The notes under the pieces: model-generated
The model's input: only the letters and a program-made list of their open reading frames with translations
What the model was told of the DNA's origin: nothing
Databases searched by the model: none
Part shown: positions 1-7,769 of the stretch, piece by piece
Position numbering within the stretch: position 1 is the stretch's first letter
How the letters are laid out: every line of letters begins with the position of its first letter
NCBI RefSeq assembly: GCF_019444005.1
Contig: NZ_CP049304.1
Location: 2,356,001 to 2,420,000, forward strand
Source of the DNA: Liquorilactobacillus nagelii DSM 13675
Lineage (GTDB): Bacteria > Bacillota > Bacilli > Lactobacillales > Lactobacillaceae
Direction of reading: 5' to 3'
DNA length: 64,000 bases
Made by a program: the position numbers and the translations under genes

Positions 1-46
1 AATCTTTGTCGGTGCCGGAAAGTACGGCAGCTTTAATTTTTTTCAT
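1..46 (-). CDS. N-terminus of a cut-off gene, possibly a dehydrogenase
   Basis: Only the first 15 codons are in the window; the start ATG is at 46-44 and AGGAGTTGTT lies just upstream as ribosome site. The peptide begins MKKIKAAVLSGTDKD. Starts of the type MKAAVL are common in zinc-type alcohol dehydrogenases, but 15 residues cannot decide the family. The gene reads leftward, away from a LacI-type palindrome at 82-95, which probably controls it. Confidence 0.5.
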   Translation of the reverse strand, partial: MKKIKAAVLSGTDKD

Positions 47-81
47 TAGTAACAACTCCTGATTTTTAAATTAGTTATTAC

Positions 82-95
82 TGATAACGTTATCA
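82..95. promoter_or_regulatory. Perfect 14-bp palindrome, LacI/GalR-type operator
   Basis: TGATAACGTTATCA is a perfect inverted repeat with a central CG, the usual form of LacI/GalR-family operators. It lies about 36 bp upstream of the leftward gene that starts at 46. It differs from the cre sites elsewhere in this window, which have AAGCG cores, so a dedicated sugar or nucleoside repressor is likelier than CcpA. The regulator is not in the window. Confidence 0.55.
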
Positions 96-397
96 ATTAA
101 TTATTATCTTAAAACAAAATAAAAAGATTGCAAGCTTTATTTTTAAAAGGCTTTCATTAAAAATGTGAAGTATAATGCGAATTTAGTTAAGTAAAAAATT
201 ACAGCTGAAAATTAGCGAAAAACTGCACAAATCAGTTCTGTAATAAATAATTGAAAATTTCAATAATTTATTATAATTTCAAAAAATTGTTTTAATTATC
301 ACAAGGGTTTTAAAAAATAATAATGTGAAATTTTGAACTAAAAACCAGATATTTAATTAAAATTTAATTTTTGATTGAAATTTAAAAACGATGATTT
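96..397. other. AT-rich intergenic stretch, nothing recognised
   Basis: About 300 bases of very AT-rich DNA lie between two divergent genes. It contains several runs such as TTGAAATTT and AATTTTCAATAATT but no convincing ORF, hairpin with T-run or conserved RNA. It probably holds only the leftward promoter. Confidence 0.5.
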
Positions 398-426
398 TTG
401 AAGAAAAAGTGATTTTACTCTAGAAT
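398..426 (+). promoter_or_regulatory. Sigma-A promoter of the PgpA-family gene
   Basis: The -35 box TTGAAG (398-403) and the -10 box TAGAAT (421-426) are separated by exactly 17 bp and lie 36 bp upstream of the start codon at 462. The gene itself has GAAAGGAG as its ribosome site. Confidence 0.6.
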
Positions 427-461
427 AAGAAATGTAATTATAATCGAAAGGAGTCTTTATA

Positions 462-965
462 ATGAACGATCCAAAATTTAAATATCCTGATAAAGCTTCA
501 TATAAATTTGTTACTGATTATTTTAAATCTAAAGGGGTGGAAGCAGAGGACATTGCTTCAATTACTTATAATATCCAACGACAATATGTGCCCGGTCTTG
601 AGATGCAGGAAGTAAGTGATGCAGTTATCGATGTTTTACACAAACGTGAGGTTTTAAATAACGCAATGGTGGGGATTGTTTTAGATCAATTTGCAAGTCA
701 GCACCAATTACCAGAACCACTGCAAAGTATTGTTGAAAATGATAGTGGGGTTTTCGGCGTTGATGAATTGTTGGCAGAAGGCGGGATTTCTGGAATTTAT
801 GGCAAAATTGCAACGACAAATTTTGGATATCTAGATAAGGAAAAACATGGGATATTGAAGCAACTTGATCATCCTAGTGAGGGAAATGTGAATACTTTCT
901 TGGATGATATCATTGCCGCGGTTGCTGCAGCTGCAGGAGCAAAAATAGCTCATGCGCATGCTTAG
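462..965 (+). CDS. PgpA/YutG-family phosphatidylglycerophosphatase-like protein
   Basis: A 167-residue protein of the PgpA-like family that includes Bacillus YutG. Family marks are the central stretch GVDELLAEGGISGIYG, then TTNFGYLDK, then a C-terminal NTFLDDIIAAVAAAAGAKIAH. The family is linked to phosphatidylglycerophosphate dephosphorylation in phosphatidylglycerol synthesis, but the short Firmicutes members are poorly tested, so the activity is inferred. There is no signal peptide, and the protein is mostly soluble with a helical Ala-rich end. It has its own promoter (398-426) and a terminator at 991-1030, so it is a single-gene unit. The start follows GAAAGGAG by 9 bases. Confidence 0.75.
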   Translation: MNDPKFKYPDKASYKFVTDYFKSKGVEAEDIASITYNIQRQYVPGLEMQEVSDAVIDVLHKREVLNNAMVGIVLDQFASQHQLPEPLQSIVENDSGVFGVDELLAEGGISGIYGKIATTNFGYLDKEKHGILKQLDHPSEGNVNTFLDDIIAAVAAAAGAKIAHAHA

Positions 966-990
966 AATTAATTTTTAAATTAAAATTATT

Positions 991-1030
991 CCGTTGAATT
1001 TGATTGGCCTAATTAAATTCAGCGGATTTT
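991..1030 (+). terminator. Rho-independent terminator after the PgpA-family gene
   Basis: CCGTTGAATTTG pairs with AAATTCAGCGG around a short AT-rich loop and is followed by a T-rich tract. It sits 25 bp after the stop codon. Confidence 0.7.
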
Positions 1031-1115
1031 TATTGACATCTTGGCTAATCATGGTAAGTTAGAAACTATAATTAAATTATGGTTAAATAAGCATGAAAAT
1101 ATTAGGAGAGAAAAG

Positions 1116-2615
1116 ATGCCGATTAGTAAGAAAAAACAGTTGACGCTGCTAAGTGTCCTGTTGATGATTTTTACCTCAACATTCGCTTTTGATAATACCT
1201 CAATTGCATATTATACGATGGGATATGCTGGAATTATTTGGTATATCTTAGCAGCATTATTGTTTTTTGTACCCTCAACACTTATGTTTGCTGAGTTTGG
1301 AGCAGCCTTGCATGAACAGCCGGGAGGAGTTTTTGCTTGGCTGGAAAATTCATTAGGCCTGAAGTGGGCTTTTATTGGCGGTTTTATTTGGATAGCATCG
1401 TGGGTCATATTAATTGTCTCGACCGTTTCTAAAATTTGGATTATGTTATCAACTACTATTAGTGGTTCTGACCAAACAGGCAGTTGGCGGCTGGGTAATC
1501 TAACGTCCACACAATTTATTGGTATTATTAGTATTTTATTTTTTGTGTTAGTGACAGCCATTGCCACCCGAGGACTAAAAAAAGTGGCTCATTTAGCAGC
1601 AATTGGAGGAATTGCCGCGGCCGTTTTAACTGTCTTCTTTTGTTTAGCCAGTCTAGTATTGCTTGCCAAAAATGGATTTCATTTAGCCGAACCAGTTAAA
1701 TTACCACAAACATTCATTAAATCACCGCGAGTCGGTTATCAGTCGACCAGTCAGATGATTTCTTTTTTAATCTTTGCGGTTTATGCATATGCTGGGATTG
1801 AAGCAATTGGTGGTGTATCTGATCAAATGAAAAATGCCAAAAAGAATTTTCCACTTGCTTTAGGTTTAGGTGCTTTGTTAATTAGTTCTGCATATGCAGT
1901 GATAATATTTCTTTGGGGAGCTTCTGCTAATTGGCAAGAAGTCTTTCATCGTTCTGGGGTAAATCTTGGAAATACTACTTACGTTTTAATGAGTAATTTA
2001 GGCTATCAATTGGGTCATCAGTTTAATTTAACACCTAAAGCTACTCAAAGTCTTAGCTTTTTCTTTGCACGTTTTGGTTCGTTAGCCATGCTTTTGAGTT
2101 ATCTAGGCTCTTTTTTTGTAATAGTTTATATGCCAATCAAATCATTCATTTTGGGCACGCCCAAAAAATTATGGCCGAAAGCTTTGCCAAAACTAAATCG
2201 CTATAATATGCCGGCTAATGCTATGTGGTGGCAAGCATTGATCGTAGCTTGTTTGATTGGATTAACTTCTTTTGGCAATAAATCAGCAACAGCTTTTTAT
2301 AATATTTTGACTTTGATGGACAACCTTTCTTCAACTTTGCCCTATCTTTTTTTGGTGACAGCTTTTCCTTTCTTTAAAGCTAACCAGCAGTTGTCTAAGC
2401 CATTCGAGTTATTTCATCGAAAAAGTAGTAGTTGGGCAGTAGTTATTTTAGTTGATTGTTTATTACTGTTAGGTGTTGGTTCAACTATGTATTCAGCTGT
2501 GGTTGCGCAAAATTATATGGACTTATTTTTAGAGCTAGTTGGACCGGTTCTCTTTGGAATTATTGGATATGCACTTTACTTGCTCTACTGTCGTCGCCGG
2601 CAAAATTCAATTTAA
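1116..2615 (+). CDS. yjeM: YjeM-type APC-superfamily amino acid permease
   Basis: A 499-residue integral membrane protein with about 12 to 13 hydrophobic segments, beginning MPISKKKQLTLLSVLLMIFT. It matches the YjeM branch of the glutamate/GABA antiporter (APC) family: helix 1 ends in FAFDNTSIAYYTMGY and is followed by LMFAEFGAALHEQPGGVFAW. Substrate is not known for most YjeM proteins; amino acid transport is inferred from the family. An ATG 25 codons upstream (1041) is in frame, but only the ATG at 1116 follows an AGGAGAG ribosome site, so that start was chosen. It is monocistronic, with a T-box unit starting right after it. Confidence 0.8.
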   Translation: MPISKKKQLTLLSVLLMIFTSTFAFDNTSIAYYTMGYAGIIWYILAALLFFVPSTLMFAEFGAALHEQPGGVFAWLENSLGLKWAFIGGFIWIASWVILIVSTVSKIWIMLSTTISGSDQTGSWRLGNLTSTQFIGIISILFFVLVTAIATRGLKKVAHLAAIGGIAAAVLTVFFCLASLVLLAKNGFHLAEPVKLPQTFIKSPRVGYQSTSQMISFLIFAVYAYAGIEAIGGVSDQMKNAKKNFPLALGLGALLISSAYAVIIFLWGASANWQEVFHRSGVNLGNTTYVLMSNLGYQLGHQFNLTPKATQSLSFFFARFGSLAMLLSYLGSFFVIVYMPIKSFILGTPKKLWPKALPKLNRYNMPANAMWWQALIVACLIGLTSFGNKSATAFYNILTLMDNLSSTLPYLFLVTAFPFFKANQQLSKPFELFHRKSSSWAVVILVDCLLLLGVGSTMYSAVVAQNYMDLFLELVGPVLFGIIGYALYLLYCRRRQNSI

Positions 2616-2624
2616 TTTTTAGGC

Positions 2625-2653
2625 TTGACAATTAAATAGCATAAGATTAGAAT
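2625..2653 (+). promoter_or_regulatory. Promoter of the first methionine T-box unit
   Basis: TTGACA (2625-2630) and TAGAAT (2648-2653) are spaced by 17 bp, placing the transcript start near 2660, directly upstream of the T-box leader. Confidence 0.75.
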
Positions 2654-2659
2654 ACAAAC

Positions 2660-2952
2660 AACGTTGTTATCTAATTTTAATTAATTGGATCTTTTGAGAA
2701 GAAGAGTAGCTGGTGCGTTGTTTTACAGAGAACCTGTGGAAGCTGAGAGCAGGAACTAACAAACTGGTGAAGATGAGCTTTGAAATAGAAATACTTGGTG
2801 CAAGCCAAGTATTCGGTAGGAACCGTTAACTTCCCAGATATAATTAAAGTATCGTTGAGGTGTCATTAGACACGAAAAAGGGTGGTACCGCGTTTCGTTC
2901 GCCCCTTGTTGATTCGGTTTATACTGGATTGATGAGGGGCTTTTTCTTTTGG
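2660..2952 (+). ncRNA. T-box leader, methionine specifier
   Basis: A tRNA-sensing T-box riboswitch. The antiterminator bulge has the canonical GGGTGGTACCGCG near 2879-2893. It is followed by a terminator in which GCCCCTT pairs with GAGGGGC before a T-run (about 2901-2952). In the specifier loop, GGTGAAG is followed by ATG (2773-2775) and a purine, i.e. a methionine codon. This fits the downstream methionine synthase gene: uncharged tRNA-Met should permit read-through. The structure was read by eye, not folded. Confidence 0.88.
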
Positions 2953-3029
2953 TAAAATTTGAAGCTTGGAAATTAGATAGGGCAACGGAAATACATTTAA
3001 CGGTAAAATTTTGAAAGGTGGAAATTTAG

Positions 3030-4160
3030 ATGACTAATACAACAGCAACCAAATTACATTATGATATTGTTGGTAGTTTTTTACGACCAGCAGAATTAAA
3101 AGCGGCACGTGAAAAATTTAAAGCAGGAGAAATTTCTGTGGCTGATTTGCATCAAGCAGAAGATCAAGCGATTGAAGATTTAGTTGCAAAAGAAAAGGCT
3201 CACGGATTGAAAGTGGTAACCGATGGAGAATTTCGTCGCAGCTGGTGGCATTTGGATACTTTTTGGGGATTTTCAGGTGTGAAGAAGATTGAAAGACAAC
3301 AGGGCTATACTTTCCATGATGAAGAAACACGAGCAGAGTCTGCTCAAGTCAGTGGGAAAGTGGCATTTAGTTCAGATCATCCAGATTTAGCAGCCTACAA
3401 ATTCTTGCATACATTGACTGTAAATGACCCAGAAATTTCAGATCGCCAAAGCATTCCGGCACCAGCACAGTTGTATGCTGAATTAATTCGAGGCGAGAAA
3501 AATCGGCAAGCAATTGCAAAATATTATTCGAATGAAGCAGATTTAGTTGCTGATATTGGTCAAGCATATCATGATCTGTTGCTGGCATTATATGATGCTG
3601 GTTGTCGGGATGTGAAATTTGATGACTGTACTTGGGGAATGATTGTTGATGACAATTATTGGAAAAATCGTATTCAGGAAGGTTTTAGCCGAGATGAATT
3701 AGCTGAAGCCTATCTTAAGGTAAACAATGCTGCATTGGTTGACTTGCCAGAAGACTTACAAGTTACAACTCATGTCTGTCGCGGTAATTATCATTCTACT
3801 TGGGCAGCAGCTGGTGGATATGCTCCAATTGCTGATTATCTATTTGCTCGCGAGAATGTCAAATCATTTTATTTGGAATATGATGACAGCCGCTCAGGTG
3901 ATTTTGCTCCACTAGCAAAAGTTGCAGCTGGCAAAGATGTGGTTTTGGGTCTGGTCACTAGCAAACACCCTGAGCTTGAAGATTCCCAGACATTAATTAA
4001 ACGGGTTGAAGAAGCCAGTCAATTTGTACCACTGGAACATTTAGCTCTTAGTACCCAGTGTGGTTTTGCTTCAACTGAAGAAGGTAATAAACTGACAGAA
4101 AAACAACAGTGGGACAAGATTGAATTAGTAATTGATGTTGCCAACCAAATTTGGAAATAG
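3030..4160 (+). CDS. Cobalamin-independent methionine synthase family protein (MetE C-terminal domain)
   Basis: A 376-residue cytosolic protein equal to the C-terminal catalytic half of MetE, like Bacillus YxjG/YxjH. Visible marks: an N-terminal DIVGSFLRP, then VVTDGEFRR, then THVCRGNYHSTW near residue 250, and LSTQCGFAS near 345. The His and Cys of the THVC motif and the late Cys of STQCGF match the zinc ligands that activate the thiol. It probably transfers a methyl group to homocysteine from a donor not set by this domain; the N-terminal folate half of full MetE is missing. Control by a methionine T-box immediately upstream supports a role in methionine formation. Confidence 0.85.
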   Translation: MTNTTATKLHYDIVGSFLRPAELKAAREKFKAGEISVADLHQAEDQAIEDLVAKEKAHGLKVVTDGEFRRSWWHLDTFWGFSGVKKIERQQGYTFHDEETRAESAQVSGKVAFSSDHPDLAAYKFLHTLTVNDPEISDRQSIPAPAQLYAELIRGEKNRQAIAKYYSNEADLVADIGQAYHDLLLALYDAGCRDVKFDDCTWGMIVDDNYWKNRIQEGFSRDELAEAYLKVNNAALVDLPEDLQVTTHVCRGNYHSTWAAAGGYAPIADYLFARENVKSFYLEYDDSRSGDFAPLAKVAAGKDVVLGLVTSKHPELEDSQTLIKRVEEASQFVPLEHLALSTQCGFASTEEGNKLTEKQQWDKIELVIDVANQIWK

Positions 4161-4166
4161 TTTGTG

Positions 4167-4195
4167 TTGACATTTGTAAACTAGATTGCTATAAT
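4167..4195 (+). promoter_or_regulatory. Consensus promoter of the second methionine T-box unit
   Basis: A full consensus pair, TTGACA (4167-4172) and TATAAT (4190-4195), with a 17-bp spacer, starts only 7 bp after the stop codon of the methyltransferase gene. The OppA-like gene is therefore transcribed independently. Confidence 0.85.
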
Positions 4196-4202
4196 AAAGC
4201 TA

Positions 4203-4475
4203 AATTTGTCAAAGATGAGTAACTGGTTAATGTTTCTTTCAGAGAATCCCAGTAAGCTGAGATGGGATAGTAACGAACCAGTGAAGATGGTCTTACCATA
4301 ATTTTCTGTAGTGAGTTCGATGAATAAGCGACAGACAGGTGTGCCTGTTATAGCATACAGGTTTTGAATGACCTTTTGAGGATAATCAGGGAGACTTGAT
4401 TATTAAAAAACGAGTGGTAACGCGAAAACATCGCCTCGTGACTAGTTAAGATTAGTCAGGGGCTTTTTATTTTGG
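4203..4475 (+). ncRNA. T-box leader, methionine specifier, variant T-box sequence
   Basis: A second T-box leader. The specifier region reads CAGTGAAG followed by ATG (4287-4289) and G, so it is a methionine codon in the same setting as the first leader. The T-box element is GAGTGGTAACGCG (about 4412-4424), which has A where the consensus TGGNACCGCG has C. The TGG part that pairs with the tRNA acceptor end is intact. The terminator uses GACTA pairing with TAGTC plus an outer GC-rich part, followed by a T-run near 4466-4475. Confidence 0.82.
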
Positions 4476-4483
4476 GGAAAGAA

Positions 4484-4576
4484 GTGACTAGCTATGTGTT
4501 GTTTGAGACAACAAAAAATTCGCCGCTGGCTGGCGTTATGGCATGGATCAGGTTGGTGGAAAATAGTGATAAATAA
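4484..4576 (+). CDS. Possible 30-codon small ORF between T-box and OppA-like gene
   Basis: A GTG start at 4484 lies 6 bases after GGGG and opens 30 codons ending in TAA at 4574-4576. The peptide starts VTSYVLFETTKNSPLAG and ends MAWIRLVENSDK. Its central part is more GC-rich than its neighbours. It lies after the T-box terminator and 46 bp before the OppA-like start. It is not recognised; it could be a leader peptide, a remnant, or chance. Confidence 0.25.
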   Translation: MTSYVLFETTKNSPLAGVMAWIRLVENSDK

Positions 4577-4622
4577 TTTTGAAACTTAAAAATAAAATTA
4601 TTTATGAAGGAGATTTGCAACA

Positions 4623-6284
4623 ATGAATCAAAAAAGGCGCAAAATATTTTGGGGTGGACTGATTGCAGCCATTATCGTGATCATTGGAGTTGTTGGTTGG
4701 CAAAGCAGTACTAAAAATAAACAGAAAAGTACAACCAAAGCAACCAAACAGACAATTAATTTAGCAGCCAGTTATACAATTACTTCACTGGATGTTGCTA
4801 AAATTACTGATCGTACATCATTTAATCAAATTGATAACGTGGGCGAGGGTTTATATCAATATGATAAAAATGGTAATGCCTTGAAGGCTTTAGCCATCAA
4901 GACAAAAGTTTCGAAAAATAAAAGAATTTATACAATTAACATTCGCAAAAATACTAAATGGAGTAATGGTGATCTAGTAACAGCCAAAGATTTTGTATAC
5001 TCATGGCAACATGCCGTTAATCCCAAAACAGCTAGTCAATATACCTACCTTTTTACTAACATTAAAAACGCTGATCAAATTATTGCGGGAAAAAAGGCCC
5101 CGACAACTTTAGGAGTTAAGGCAACCGGTAAGTATCAGTTGAAAATTTGGTTAAATCGACCACAATCTTATTTTACTAAGATTTTAGCTCGAGAAACGTT
5201 ATATCCAATCGACCAACGAGTCGCTAAAAAATACGGCAGTAAATACGGCACAAGCTCTGCTAAGACGGTTTATAACGGACCATTTGTATTAACTGGTTGG
5301 AATGGAACCAATGATACCTGGCAGTTAAAGAAAAATTCAAAGTATTGGGATCGCAAGAAAGTCAAATTAAGTTCGATCAAATATCAAGTAGTTAAAGATC
5401 CAGCAACAGCGTACAATCTGTACAAAACAAACAAATTAGATTTAATGACTCTAACTGGTGATCAGATTAAGCAACTTGCAAATAATAAAGATGTGGTTAA
5501 ACGAAATTTAGCTGGAACAGAATATTTAGAATACAATGTTCGTAAAAATAGTCCAGTAGCCAATAAAGATGTGCGTTTGGCAATTTCACTTGCATTAAAC
5601 CGGAAAGAATTAATTAACAATGTTTTGCAAAATGATGCAAAATCAGCTAATAGCATTGTACCAAGCAACTTTGTCAAGAATCCACAGACCGGAACAGATT
5701 ATATTAAAGAAGTAAAAGTCAAAAATACCACTAGTTATAATTTAGAGTTAGCTAAAAAGCTGTTTAAAAAAGGCTTACAGCAGCTGAACAAAAAGGAACT
5801 GACGGTCACCTTGATGATTGGACCCGATGATAGCACTAAAAAGACTGCTGAATTTATTCAGAGTCAGTTGGAAACACATCTTAAAGGTTTGACGGTTCAG
5901 GTCAAGACGATGCCAGTCAACGTCAAGCTTGCACGGCGGGCTAGCGGGGATTTTGATTTAGATTTAATTGGTTGGACGGCTGACTTTGCTGATCCGATTA
6001 CTTTCTTACAGATGTTCACTTCTGATAGCACACAAAATCATCTTGGTTGGTCAAATGCTAAGTATGATAGTTTGATTAATAATGCTAATCAAAAAGATGC
6101 GGGCAATGTTAATCAGCGCTGGTCGGATTTAGTTAAAGCCGGTAAAGTGCTGAATCAAGAACAGCCAATTACCCCATTATACGAGATGAATACGGTTGAC
6201 TTAGTAAATTCGCACTTGAAAAATATTGTATATGATAGTGTTAATGGACATTATAGTTATAAAGAAGCTTATTTAAGCAAGTAA
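4623..6284 (+). CDS. OppA-like peptide-binding protein with an uncleaved membrane anchor
   Basis: A 553-residue extracellular solute-binding protein of the family-5 (OppA/DppA) type. Supporting stretches are RKNTKWSNGDLVTAKDFVYSW near residue 110, KTVYNGPFVLTGW near 215 and DFDLDLIGWTADFADP near 440. The N-terminus has a hydrophobic helix (about residues 9-26) but no lipobox cysteine, unlike its paralogue at 35406-37019, so it is probably anchored by this helix. No permease or ATPase genes are next to it; it may serve a transporter encoded elsewhere. The methionine T-box upstream suggests uptake of methionine or Met-rich peptides. This is inferred from regulation, not from the binding site. 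Confidence 0.82.
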   Translation: MNQKRRKIFWGGLIAAIIVIIGVVGWQSSTKNKQKSTTKATKQTINLAASYTITSLDVAKITDRTSFNQIDNVGEGLYQYDKNGNALKALAIKTKVSKNKRIYTINIRKNTKWSNGDLVTAKDFVYSWQHAVNPKTASQYTYLFTNIKNADQIIAGKKAPTTLGVKATGKYQLKIWLNRPQSYFTKILARETLYPIDQRVAKKYGSKYGTSSAKTVYNGPFVLTGWNGTNDTWQLKKNSKYWDRKKVKLSSIKYQVVKDPATAYNLYKTNKLDLMTLTGDQIKQLANNKDVVKRNLAGTEYLEYNVRKNSPVANKDVRLAISLALNRKELINNVLQNDAKSANSIVPSNFVKNPQTGTDYIKEVKVKNTTSYNLELAKKLFKKGLQQLNKKELTVTLMIGPDDSTKKTAEFIQSQLETHLKGLTVQVKTMPVNVKLARRASGDFDLDLIGWTADFADPITFLQMFTSDSTQNHLGWSNAKYDSLINNANQKDAGNVNQRWSDLVKAGKVLNQEQPITPLYEMNTVDLVNSHLKNIVYDSVNGHYSYKEAYLSK

Positions 6285-6330
6285 TGGTATAAATTTAGAC
6301 GACAAACTTGTAATTTATGCTTAAATGGGG

Positions 6331-6690
6331 TTTAATAAAAATTAAAATAGAGTCTCCTAATTTTAATTAGGTGGATGAATGTCAAAATTATCAGAAACAA
6401 CATGGAATCGTCGCTAAAAAGTAAGAGTCTGCCGTGAAATCACGTACTAGCTATGAGTAATTATGACGTTGATTGGTGGATGCTAAAGCTTTTGGTAATT
6501 AGCATGTAAGATCTCTATTTGAAAATCTAAGTAAATTGTGGTCGATGCACTGTTAGATGCAGTTCTCACCAGCTTTTGACTTTAGTCGTTGACCTAGCTT
6601 GATATTGCGATGACGTTCGCAAACTAAATTTGAATGCTTTAATTAGCTGATGACGTCTAGTTCTGTTACAGAACTAGACGTCATTTTTTT
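6331..6690 (+). ncRNA. Structured leader RNA of unknown class, copy A
   Basis: About 360 bases that share several islands with copy B (14583-14941). These are a hairpin CCTAAT-TTTA-ATTAGG (6356-6371), an 18-base identical block GGTAATTAGCATGTAAGA (6494-6511), the motif CTGTTAG followed by CAG (near 6550), and a 3' module. The module is a hairpin TTGCGA-TGACGT-TCGCAA (6605-6622) followed by TGATGACGTC (6648-6657), which opens a strong terminator (6651-6690). It has the layout of a termination-controlled leader ahead of the MutS-like remnant. No known riboswitch class was recognised. A weak TTGTAA/TTTAAT promoter lies near 6308-6336. Confidence 0.65.
6651..6690 (+). terminator. Terminator of leader RNA A
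   Basis: TGACGTCTAGTTCTG pairs perfectly with CAGAACTAGACGTCA around a 3-base loop and is followed by 8 T. The 5' arm begins with the conserved TGACGTC of the A/B/C module. Confidence 0.85.
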
Positions 6691-6697
6691 TAGGAAG

Positions 6698-7726
6698 GTG
6701 GATAACATTAAAGTTAAATTATTGAATAAAACGCAAGAATACGCCAATTTAATGGAATTAAGATTAACTCCTGAGCAAACCAGATTGGCAAATCGTTTAA
6801 ATTTGCCAGAAATTTGTGATGTTATGGGTTCAGGAGATGACTTTATTTCAAGAATCAGCCAAAAAATGTTTTTTTGGCTGATTTGTTCTCGAGAAGATCT
6901 GCTATATTTGCAAGAAACGATTCAAGATGCTTTTGTGGATGAAAAGTTGGTTAAACGAATCTATCAATTGGTACCTAAAAATCGTTTAACTGTTGAAAAA
7001 GCTCTAAAAGATAAGCACTCAGTATCTTTAGCAGCAAAAATTAAGGTAATTAAGAATTTAGTCAAAGAGATTTATCTGATAAAATCTTGGGAATACTTTG
7101 GTTCAGACTTTGAAACAAGAAGTTATGGTGCGTCTTTTTTGAATTTCTTTTCACAATTTAACAATCTTCTATCGGAAGATAATTATTTTTATTGTAGAAG
7201 AATTTTACAACATCTTTATCATTTAGCTGTAACTGAAAAAGTTGTTGACAATCAAGCTACTGTAGAGAAGTTATGGGTAATTGTTTCTCCTTTGCTGGCT
7301 GAAGGCTCAACCAGCAAGAACTTAACCGTAACAACCATGATTGATCAACTATTTAGAGACCTAGTAGTTTTTTTTAAGGAACTTGAAGTTCAAATTGGTT
7401 GGTTAGTTGGAGTTATAAATTAAAAAAAAGCTTTGGGTAAAGGAGTCAAAATTTGTTATCCCCAATATGGGCAGGAATTTGAAATGATTGCTGGACAAGA
7501 TTTAGTAGCTTGTTTAAAGCAAGGTTCAAAAAAAGTTGTGTGGCTAGAGGATCAACAAGGCAAAGATATATTTGATGTTTATCTGAAATTGGGAATATCA
7601 GCAACTAAAAATACGCAATCAACAGTTTTATTGTTCCAGTTGATGGCCCAGTCAGGATTATTTGTTTTGGCTAAAAAATTTACTACACAACCACAATTAA
7701 ATATTTGGCAAGCAAAACTGGAATAA
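6698..7726 (+). pseudogene. Decayed MutS-like DNA mismatch repair ATPase
   Basis: One reading frame, interrupted by TAA at 7421-7423 and resuming in the same frame, resembles the MutS-like ATPases of Firmicutes. The N-terminal part reads RLTPEQTRLANRLNLPEICD, DDFISRISQKMFFW and later the helical core. After the stop, QGKDIFDVYLKL and LLFQLMAQSGLFVLAKKF correspond to the start and end of the ATPase lobe. The Walker A segment that should lie between them is missing, and the frame ends where about 150-200 residues should follow. So there is a nonsense codon, an internal deletion and a 3' truncation. The start is GTG 6698 or ATT 6707 after AGGAAGGTGG. The family call is from memory of family sequences and should be checked by search. 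Confidence 0.6.
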
Positions 7727-7769
7727 TTATTTCAGTTTCTTCTATTTGATAGAAAGGAGCTCCTCCAGA

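Noticed and set aside
1033..1072. TTGACA at 1033 and TATAAT at 1067 as one promoter for the permease gene
   Set aside because: The spacer is 28 bp, far too long for sigma-A. Either box may belong to another weaker pair, so no promoter was called.
6650..6697. ATG at 6650 as the start of the MutS-like gene
   Set aside because: It lies in the 5' arm of the terminator stem; the ribosome site AGGAAGGTGG is only at 6692-6701.
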